This document shows positions 1 to 4,339 of a stretch of 5,850 nt of DNA, in pieces. The stretch spans positions 1-5,850 of the forward strand of contig CAJUKB010000041.1 of NCBI GenBank assembly GCA_910587325.1, written 5' to 3'. Every line of letters begins with the position of its first letter. The first letter of the stretch is position 1. A program made the translations under genes and the position numbers. The stretch is from an uncultured Bacilli bacterium (GTDB taxonomy: Bacteria; Bacillota_I; Bacilli_A; RF39; UBA660). Under the pieces are notes generated by a model. That model was not told the DNA's origin and ran no database searches. It saw only the letters and a program-made list of their open reading frames with translations.

Positions 1-81
1 TTTAGACTTACTTCCCATTTTCTAAAAAGCGGGAACTTTCAACTTTATTTTAGGCATAAAAAATTCGTTCTTGACTATAAT
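1..81. repeat. Left copy of 81-bp direct repeat (target-site duplication)
   Basis: These 81 bases are identical, base for base, to 2064-2144. The match stops exactly where the insertion sequence begins (C at 82 against A at 2145) and runs off the left edge of the window, so the true repeat may be longer. It contains an orphan TTGACT (71-76), a copy of the tRNA-Ser -35 box. No matching -10 box lies at the right distance, because the element follows. It also contains a small hairpin (12-35). Being identical and immediately flanking a transposase element, it is best read as a duplicated target site. Recombination between two pre-existing repeats is a less likely alternative. Confidence 0.88.
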
Positions 82-87
82 CCCATC

Positions 88-110
88 TTTGACACTTTTA
101 AGAAAGCAAA
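88..110. repeat. Left terminal inverted repeat of the IS
   Basis: This matches the reverse complement of 2020-2042 at 19 of 23 positions. The core TTTGACACTTTTAA (88-101) matches at 13 of 14, with one G/A difference. The six bases outside it (82-87, CCCATC) belong to the element by the direct-repeat boundary but are not mirrored at the other end. This arm overlaps the start of the hairpin terminator at 108-151. Confidence 0.75.
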
Positions 111-151
111 ATCTCTCTATCCTAGAATTTATAGGACTTAGAGAGATTTTT
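108..151 (-). terminator. Hairpin terminator of the transposase gene
   Basis: AAAATCTCTC (108-117) pairs perfectly with GAGAGATTTT (141-150), extended by two more pairs (118-119 with 139-140). An inner CCTA/TAGG pair (121-124 with 132-135) caps the structure. On the minus strand it lies about 25 bases past the transposase stop and ends in TTTT. On the plus strand it ends in TTTTT, so it can work both ways and may also shield the transposase gene from transcription entering from the left. Confidence 0.75.
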
Positions 152-177
152 GATTTAGAAAATTTTGAGTAATATTT

Positions 178-1908
178 TTATATTTTTGATTGTTTACAAA
201 TTTTTTTAATATTTTTTTCAGTTATTATTTCATAGTCAGTTCTAAATCCGAACTTTTCATGTAATAAATCAGTTAATTCAGTTCTAGCATAATTAGGAAT
301 ATAGTCTCCATCTTTTAAAGTTAAATTCATATTTTGTAATGTTTCTATTATTTCTGGTGCTGTATGTTTTTCTTCTAGTTCTTTTTCTAAATATCTATAT
401 ATTACTAATGCTAAGAAACAAGTTAAAAAGTGTGCTTTAATTCTATCTTCTCTTGCTAGATATGTAGGCCTAGATTTGAACTCCGTTTTCATAATTCTAA
501 AAGATTCTTCAATTTCCCATCTTCTGTGATTCACTTTAACTATATCCTTAGCATCATCTTCTAAATTAGTACAAACAGCATAGTATCCATCATATTTGGC
601 TTCTTCATCTATAACACTTTGATTAATAGAATAAGTATTATTTTTAGCAATTTCTCCTTCATCAGTTGTGACAATAGTGCTGATAAATCTTTTAAAATCA
701 TTTTGTTTTGGTTTTCCAATTTTTTTAGGGTTAGAATCAATAAGCTTTTGTGCACGATTAATTTGACTTTGTCTTATGTTTTCTTGATAATGTTTATATT
801 TAAGAGAGAAAGTGACAATGATTCTTTGTTCAAGTTCTTTATCCGTTTTAATCCATTTTTCTTTGTAAAAAATAATATCTTTCCATTTATTTGCCAGTTC
901 TTCATTTTTGTTCAATTCAGATATATCAATTGATTTATTAGGAAAATTAGGGATTTTCCATCCTGTTTTTTCTAATGCCCAAGTTTTTAGTTCTTCTTTT
1001 AATTGTTTAATAGATTGAGTAGTAATAAATTTTCTAGTATTTGTATTATTAAATTTCCTATTTGCAAATGATGCTAGACCAGCATCAGTACAAACTACAA
1101 TTTGAGATAAATTAAAATCATCAATAATTTTCTTTTCTAAAGGTTTTAAAGTGGTATTTTCATTTGTATTACCAGGATTAATATCACAGCAAAGTGGAAT
1201 ACCATCTCCATCTATAAATAAACCAAACTGAATAATAGGATTAGGGCGATGCTCCTTTGATACTCCGTATTTCCTTAAATCATCTTCTTGTTCAATTTCA
1301 AAAAAGAAGTTAGTCAAATCATAATATAAAACTTTATTATTTCTAGGTTTAAAATCACAACTATTTTTATATAACTGTGATTGTATAAAATCACTTTCTA
1401 AACAAATCTTTTCTAAAGCTCTTACAATATGTTGATATTCAAAATTTGGTTTTTCTAAAAACTTATTGGAATCTTCTAAAGTTTTTAGTTTAGAAGAAGG
1501 GAAAATAATTCTTCCATAAATTAATTTAGAGAGTATATCATTTAAATCAAATTTAAATTGATATTTATCTGAAATAGCAGTACATATTTCATTTAGCTTT
1601 AGATTGTAATAAATTTTTTGAAGAAATAAGTAACCAACATTGTAATTAATAATAAAATTTTTAGGTATTAATTTATTTTGAGAATAAGACTTAATAACAG
1701 TTCTAGTGCCTTCTTTTTCTTTGATAGTAAGTTCTTCCGCATATTCTTTAGCCCAAAGATAAGGGTCTTTATTGCCTGCTTTAACTTTAACTTCTTCAAG
1801 AGTTCCTAACTTCTCAACAATTTTAGTAGAATGTTTTTTATCAATGTAAGTAGATTTAATAATATAGAATAGAGTAGCGTTTTTACTTTTAGAAATAGAT
1901 AATCTCAT
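178..1908 (-). CDS. IS1634-family (IS4-like) DDE transposase, 576 aa
   Basis: This protein cuts and rejoins the ends of the surrounding insertion sequence, acting on DNA in the cytoplasm as a DDE (RNase H-fold) transposase. The likely catalytic acid residues are D197 in YYDLTNF, D275 in VVCTDAGLAS, and E467 in the C-terminal HRRWEIEESF segment. The last fits the IS4-type Y-x2-R-x3-E-x6-K signature as N460-x2-R463-x3-E467-x6-K474, with Asn in place of Tyr. A long insertion with many Lys and Glu residues separates the second D from the E, as in IS4-type enzymes. The N-terminal part (about 1-100) resembles the usual IS1634 leader domain. The length fits a full-length family member, and I see no frameshift. 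ATG at 1908 is the first start; a weak AAAGG (1920-1924) lies 11 bases upstream. Family assignment rests on remembered motifs and on the long flanking duplication, not on a database search. Confidence 0.92.
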   Translation of the reverse strand: MRLSISKSKNATLFYIIKSTYIDKKHSTKIVEKLGTLEEVKVKAGNKDPYLWAKEYAEELTIKEKEGTRTVIKSYSQNKLIPKNFIINYNVGYLFLQKIYYNLKLNEICTAISDKYQFKFDLNDILSKLIYGRIIFPSSKLKTLEDSNKFLEKPNFEYQHIVRALEKICLESDFIQSQLYKNSCDFKPRNNKVLYYDLTNFFFEIEQEDDLRKYGVSKEHRPNPIIQFGLFIDGDGIPLCCDINPGNTNENTTLKPLEKKIIDDFNLSQIVVCTDAGLASFANRKFNNTNTRKFITTQSIKQLKEELKTWALEKTGWKIPNFPNKSIDISELNKNEELANKWKDIIFYKEKWIKTDKELEQRIIVTFSLKYKHYQENIRQSQINRAQKLIDSNPKKIGKPKQNDFKRFISTIVTTDEGEIAKNNTYSINQSVIDEEAKYDGYYAVCTNLEDDAKDIVKVNHRRWEIEESFRIMKTEFKSRPTYLAREDRIKAHFLTCFLALVIYRYLEKELEEKHTAPEIIETLQNMNLTLKDGDYIPNYARTELTDLLHEKFGFRTDYEIITEKNIKKICKQSKI

Positions 1909-1934
1909 ATAATCAACAACCTTTACTATAACTA

Positions 1935-1964
1935 ATTATAACATACTACTCAAATAATACTCAA
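1935..1964 (-). promoter_or_regulatory. Probable transposase promoter
   Basis: On the minus strand TTGAGT (1964-1959) and TATAAT (1940-1935) are separated by 18 bases. This predicts a transcript start near 1928, about 20 bases before the ATG at 1908. The -10 box is perfect and the -35 box has two mismatches to consensus. Confidence 0.55.
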
Positions 1965-1980
1965 TATTTAAACGCAAAAT

Positions 1981-2007
1981 TTGACAAAAAAATAACCATT
2001 TTATAAT
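1981..2007 (+). promoter_or_regulatory. Candidate outward promoter at the right end of the IS
   Basis: TTGACA (1981-1986) and TATAAT (2002-2007) are both perfect consensus boxes on the plus strand, pointing out of the element toward tRNA-Ser. The spacer is 15 bases, shorter than the optimal 17, so strength is uncertain. The -10 box sits inside a small palindrome, AACCATT-ttat-AATGGTT (1994-2011), which could be a binding site or simply a local hairpin. It is back to back with the transposase promoter. Confidence 0.4.
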
Positions 2008-2019
2008 GGTTTGTGAAGA

Positions 2020-2042
2020 TTTGATATTTTAAAAGTGTTAAA
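2020..2042. repeat. Right terminal inverted repeat of the IS
   Basis: Read on the minus strand from 2042, this matches the left end (88-110) at 19 of 23 positions. The conserved core is TTAAAAGTGTTAAA on the plus strand (2029-2042). The bases after it, TTCCCG (2043-2048), do not mirror the left outer bases and probably belong to the duplicated target. Confidence 0.75.
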
Positions 2043-2063
2043 TTCCCGTCTTATATTTGATTT

Positions 2064-2144
2064 TTTAGACTTACTTCCCATTTTCTAAAAAGCGGGAACT
2101 TTCAACTTTATTTTAGGCATAAAAAATTCGTTCTTGACTATAAT
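2064..2144. repeat. Right copy of 81-bp direct repeat (target-site duplication)
   Basis: This copy is identical to 1-81. If the IS ends at 2042, the duplication would really start at 2043, making it about 102 bp, with its first ~21 bases lying just left of this window in the other copy. This copy contains TTGACT (2134-2139), the -35 box of tRNA-Ser, and is directly continuous with the -10 box, so it restores the tRNA promoter. Confidence 0.88.
2075..2098 (+). terminator. Small hairpin inside the repeat (also at 12-35), possibly an old terminator
   Basis: TTCCC (2075-2079) pairs with GGGAA (2094-2098). After an A/C mismatch the stem continues with a T-G and three T-A pairs, leaving a CTAA loop. 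A moderately T-rich stretch follows (CTTTCAACTTTATTTTA), but there is no clean U-run. Before the insertion this would have lain between an upstream gene and tRNA-Ser, so a weak terminator of that gene is plausible. The upstream TTCCCG at 2043-2048 could pair with the same 3' arm (CGGGAA, 2093-2098) as an alternative. Confidence 0.3.
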
Positions 2145-2162
2145 AAAATTATAAGATAAAAT
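2134..2162 (+). promoter_or_regulatory. Promoter of tRNA-Ser
   Basis: TTGACT (2134-2139) and TAAAAT (2157-2162) are separated by 17 bases, one mismatch each from consensus. The predicted start near 2169 is about 12 bases before the mature tRNA. The -35 box belongs to the duplicated repeat and the -10 box is unique sequence beyond the repeat end at 2144. The insertion junction therefore falls inside this promoter's spacer. Confidence 0.7.
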
Positions 2163-2180
2163 ATAAACGTAGTCTTACTT

Positions 2181-2271
2181 GGAGCAGTACTCAAGAGGCT
2201 GAAGAGGTGCCCCTGCTAAGGGTATAGGTCGGGTAACTGGCGCGAGAGTTCAAATCTCTCCTGCTCCGCCA
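2181..2271 (+). tRNA. tRNA-Ser(GCU), CCA encoded
   Basis: This serine tRNA reads AGC and AGU codons. The acceptor arms GGAGCAG (2181-2187) and CTGCTCC (2261-2267) pair fully, followed by discriminator G2268 and an encoded CCA (2269-2271). The anticodon stem is TGCCC/GGGTA with the seven-base loop CTGCTAA, placing anticodon GCT at 2215-2217. A long variable arm (from about 2225 to 2243), typical of class II tRNAs such as Ser, precedes the T arm GAGAG-TTCAAAT-CTCTC (2244-2260). The gene looks intact and monocistronic, with its own promoter and terminator. The insertion sequence lies immediately upstream and does not damage the mature tRNA. Confidence 0.97.
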
Positions 2272-2281
2272 TTTAGATTAC

Positions 2282-2315
2282 AAAAGACTTTGCAATAATT
2301 TGCAAAGTCTTTTTT
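2282..2315. terminator. Terminator shared by tRNA-Ser and the minus-strand operon
   Basis: AAAAGACTTTGCAA (2282-2295) pairs perfectly over 14 bases with TTGCAAAGTCTTTT (2300-2313), with a TAAT loop. On the plus strand it ends in a six-T run (2310-2315) 10 bases after the tRNA. On the minus strand it ends in TTTT and lies 36 bases past the stop of the P-loop gene. It therefore serves two convergent transcripts. Confidence 0.9.
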
Positions 2316-2351
2316 CTATTCCATTACATTATTTGTCAAACATAAACAGAA

Positions 2352-2906
2352 TTAATTATTTTCTTGATTTTCTAAATATTGAACCCTCTTAAAAATAGGA
2401 ACCCCTGCCTTTTGAAATCTTAAAAAATATTCACGATTTCTTTTTATTTTTTCTAAATCATCACTTTTCATTCCGCCATCATATTGATGTGTTTCTCTAT
2501 ATTGAATATATTTTAAATGTGTCTCAAAATCAGGCATGACAATTGCATCAGGAACAAAATTTACAGAACTCGCCCCAATTATACGAAATCCCAACCTTTT
2601 GACTTGTTCTGTAATTACATCTGCTCTTTTCTCAATCTCATCAATTTCTTTTCCAGACCAATTCCACCAATCACCATTTGGAAATGCTTTTGTAGCAGAC
2701 CACAATACATCACCATCTATCCAATTTTTAACAACTTGAGATTTAATAAAATAAGTTTTACCTACACCAGAAGGGCCATAAATAAAGTAACCTTTTTCTT
2801 GTATTTTATATTCTTTTTTTAATTCATTAAAAATTTCGGTACCATCTGAAAAAACAAGCGGAACATTGGCATCATATAAATTTTCAAAATACTTTTTACC
2901 ATTCAT
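2352..2906 (-). CDS. Small P-loop NTPase, kinase-like, function unknown (184 aa)
   Basis: The clear feature is a Walker A motif, GPSGVGKT at residues 44-51, after a short strand (YFIY). It should therefore bind ATP or GTP in the cytoplasm; no signal peptide or membrane segment is visible. A strand ending in DAIVMPD (about 120-126) is followed by an Arg-containing helix (YIQYRE) and a later basic helix (KIKRNREYFLRF, about 154-165). This layout resembles small nucleotide or metabolite kinases more than AAA+ ATPases. A Trp-rich segment, GDWWNWSG (78-85), could shape a substrate pocket; that is inference. A classical Walker B is not obvious. It is the last gene of a three-gene unit, 9 bp after the 96-aa membrane gene, with an AGAGGAAG ribosome site before the ATG at 2906. 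I cannot name the substrate. An ATP-dependent partner of the two membrane proteins is one possibility. Confidence 0.8.
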   Translation of the reverse strand: MNGKKYFENLYDANVPLVFSDGTEIFNELKKEYKIQEKGYFIYGPSGVGKTYFIKSQVVKNWIDGDVLWSATKAFPNGDWWNWSGKEIDEIEKRADVITEQVKRLGFRIIGASSVNFVPDAIVMPDFETHLKYIQYRETHQYDGGMKSDDLEKIKRNREYFLRFQKAGVPIFKRVQYLENQENN

Positions 2907-2915
2907 TTGCTTCCT

Positions 2916-3206
2916 CTACTTATTCTTTATGGCAAACTGATTTAATACTTTTTTTCTTAAACGATAAGACATTATAATAAAAAATAATCCTACACAAGCA
3001 ATTGGAATACTGATTAAATAATTCGACCAATGTAAATTTTTAATATCACTCACAAACATATAAATAGCATAAATAATCAATAAAGCGCCAATAATATTTA
3101 AACGCAATAAACGTATCATCATTACTTTCCCAGCACTTGTTTTTTTATATAATTCGATTAATTTTTTCTTTTCATAGGATTTCATTCTTTCATATTTTGT
3201 TTTCAT
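2916..3206 (-). CDS. Small protein with two membrane segments, function unknown (96 aa)
   Basis: I do not recognise this protein. It has a strongly basic N-terminus (about 1-33, many Lys and Arg) and two hydrophobic helices at about 34-53 and 62-81, separated by a short loop (SDIKNLHWSN). A basic tail follows. By the positive-inside rule both termini should be cytoplasmic, making a membrane hairpin. Its ATG overlaps the TGA stop of the upstream 335-aa gene in the sequence ATGA (3206-3203), which usually means translational coupling. AGAGG inside the end of the upstream gene, about 10 bases before the ATG, serves as its ribosome site. The P-loop gene follows 9 bp downstream. The gene is too short to assign by composition; its reality rests on the tight spacing, ribosome site and coherent membrane topology. 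Confidence 0.75.
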   Translation of the reverse strand: MKTKYERMKSYEKKKLIELYKKTSAGKVMMIRLLRLNIIGALLIIYAIYMFVSDIKNLHWSNYLISIPIACVGLFFIIMSYRLRKKVLNQFAIKNK

Positions 3207-4210
3207 TTCTTAATTACCTCTTTTTTTGTTCTATTTAAAGTGATACTATTCTCCTCATTAACACAATCTATTGTTTCACTATTTTTAAATTCTAATTTTT
3301 CTTGAGATTCTACAAAAAAGGAAGCAATAAATTTTTGTTCTGCCTTATTATTATAAACTTGAAAATGATATGGATAAATCTTTTGTTCAGAAACTAAAGA
3401 CAATTGATTGCACATTTCCCAAAAATAGATATCACTAATCAAATATTCTGTTTTTCTAACATATCGATTATATTCTTTATAGACATATTTATGCTCCTCA
3501 TCTAATACTTCTATATAAGATATTTTATAGTCTTGAGGGCAATAATAAGGTATACCTTTTGTAGAAGTCACTTCTTGTGGAATTTGCAATAAATGTTCTT
3601 CTGAAAAAGGCAATACAATTTCTACTCTTTTTGTTTTTCTTTCTTCAAATTCAATAGTTTCTAGTTTTTCTTGAAGCATTCTTAGTATCATACCTATATC
3701 TTCTAAACTAATTTTTCTAAATAAATTAGCATTTTTCAAATAAATATTTGAATTAATTTCTTCTTCACTCAAACTATTCATAAAATTATTTAATTTTTGA
3801 TATTGTTCTAATCTCTTCCTGTTTTTGTAAGAAAAACTTTTGTTTACGATTGATTCTTCAAATTTATATCTGCCAACTATTTGAAATAATTCTGTTTCAA
3901 GGTTTCCATTTTTTCTATTTTCTAATGAACTTTGTAAAAAAGAATAAATATTTCTATATTTTTCTGAATTTAATTCCGATTGTTGTATATTTTGTATTTG
4001 TTGAATATACTCTTCTTTCGTAGGATAAATTGTTTTTTGTAATGCCTTTGATAGAGAAATATCTTTATCTTGATACTCTTTTTGAATACTCATTGTGTTT
4101 TTATTTAAGCTTTCTTTTTTATATTTTTGAACTTTCCTATAAGTATATAAACCATGTGCAATGGCTATAGGACTAAAAGCTATTAATCCAAAAATTTCAA
4201 AACCATTCAT
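3203..4210 (-). CDS. Membrane-anchored protein of unknown function (335 aa)
   Basis: I do not recognise a family. Residues about 4-23 form one hydrophobic segment followed at once by a basic stretch (YRKVQKYKK), as in an N-terminal membrane anchor with the rest in the cytoplasm. It has no cleavage or lipobox motif. Residues about 40-195 are highly charged and probably helical, with Gln/Glu/Lys-rich runs that could form coiled coils. Residues about 195-310 look strand-rich with many aromatic residues (for example PYYCPQDYKISYIEV) and may be a separate domain. The C-terminal tail is polar. The ATG at 4210 has an excellent ribosome site (AGAGGAAA, about seven bases away) and a promoter upstream. 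It is first in a three-gene unit, overlapping the next gene by four bases, and is divergent from murC. A scaffold or envelope-associated role is only a guess from the anchor and neighbours. Confidence 0.8.
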   Translation of the reverse strand: MNGFEIFGLIAFSPIAIAHGLYTYRKVQKYKKESLNKNTMSIQKEYQDKDISLSKALQKTIYPTKEEYIQQIQNIQQSELNSEKYRNIYSFLQSSLENRKNGNLETELFQIVGRYKFEESIVNKSFSYKNRKRLEQYQKLNNFMNSLSEEEINSNIYLKNANLFRKISLEDIGMILRMLQEKLETIEFEERKTKRVEIVLPFSEEHLLQIPQEVTSTKGIPYYCPQDYKISYIEVLDEEHKYVYKEYNRYVRKTEYLISDIYFWEMCNQLSLVSEQKIYPYHFQVYNNKAEQKFIASFFVESQEKLEFKNSETIDCVNEENSITLNRTKKEVIKK

Positions 4211-4236
4211 CTTTTTCCTCTTTTCTAATTAACCTT

Positions 4237-4264
4237 ATTATACTAACTTATTCAAATATTGCAA
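4237..4264 (-). promoter_or_regulatory. Promoter of the three-gene membrane/P-loop operon
   Basis: On the minus strand TTGCAA (4264-4259) and a perfect TATAAT (4242-4237) are separated by 16 bases. The predicted start is near 4230, about 20 bases before the ATG at 4210, leaving room for the AGAGGAAA ribosome site but no regulatory leader. Confidence 0.65.
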
Positions 4265-4287
4265 GTAATCTATAAATCTAAAAAGCG

Positions 4288-4317
4288 TTTTCTTTTTCCT
4301 AAATCATACGTTATAAT
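4288..4317 (+). promoter_or_regulatory. Probable murC promoter
   Basis: A perfect TATAAT lies at 4312-4317. The -35 region is weak; the best candidate is TTTTCT at 4288-4293 with an 18-base spacer. The transcript would start near 4324, giving a leader of about 16 bases that holds just the ribosome site. The weak -35 box could mean modest or activated expression. It is divergent from the operon promoter at 4237-4264. Confidence 0.5.
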
Positions 4318-4339
4318 AGAAATGAAAAGAGGAAATATT

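Larger units (their letters stand above)
82..2042 (-). mobile_element. IS1634-type insertion sequence, apparently complete
   Basis: The element is about 1.96 kb and carries one intact transposase on the minus strand. It has imperfect inverted ends and long identical direct repeats outside. The left boundary is fixed by the end of direct-repeat identity (81/82). The right boundary is taken as the end of the inverted repeat (2042) and is uncertain by about six bases, because the outermost left bases (82-87) have no clear counterpart after 2042. Size and single-gene organisation fit the IS1634 group of the IS4 superfamily. The group's founder, from Mycoplasma mycoides, is known for long, variable target duplications. 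The intact reading frame and identical flanks suggest recent insertion and possible activity. Confidence 0.88.

Noticed and set aside
619..933. Open frame of 104 codons on the plus strand
   Set aside because: It is antisense to the well-supported transposase, has low-complexity Phe/Ile-rich content, and has no convincing ribosome site. It is a shadow frame.
2043..2180. Riboswitch or T-box leader ahead of the tRNA
   Set aside because: There is no T-box sequence, no specifier-like stem and no coding gene downstream. The hairpin is short and the tRNA has its own promoter at 2134-2162.
2517..2822. Two overlapping plus-strand open frames (2517-2822 and 2536-2739)
   Set aside because: Both are antisense to the P-loop gene, whose Walker A and ribosome site support the minus strand. 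Neither has a plausible start signal or recognisable content.
3203..3205. Mycoplasma-type code in which TGA reads as Trp
   Set aside because: TGA at 3205-3203 ends a gene exactly at the start of the next one in an ATGA overlap, and tryptophans in all genes are TGG. A standard code fits better despite the IS1634-like element.
2352..4210. Named defence or toxin-antitoxin system
   Set aside because: No nuclease, reverse transcriptase, TIR, deaminase or toxin motif is visible. A membrane protein plus a P-loop protein is too general to assign.
4259..4339. Upstream extension of murC from a TTG at 4259 (27 extra residues), or from the ATG at 4322
   Set aside because: The extension overlaps the murC -10 box (4312-4317) and ribosome site, the added residues match nothing in MurC, and the ATG at 4340 has an ideal AGAGG at seven bases.
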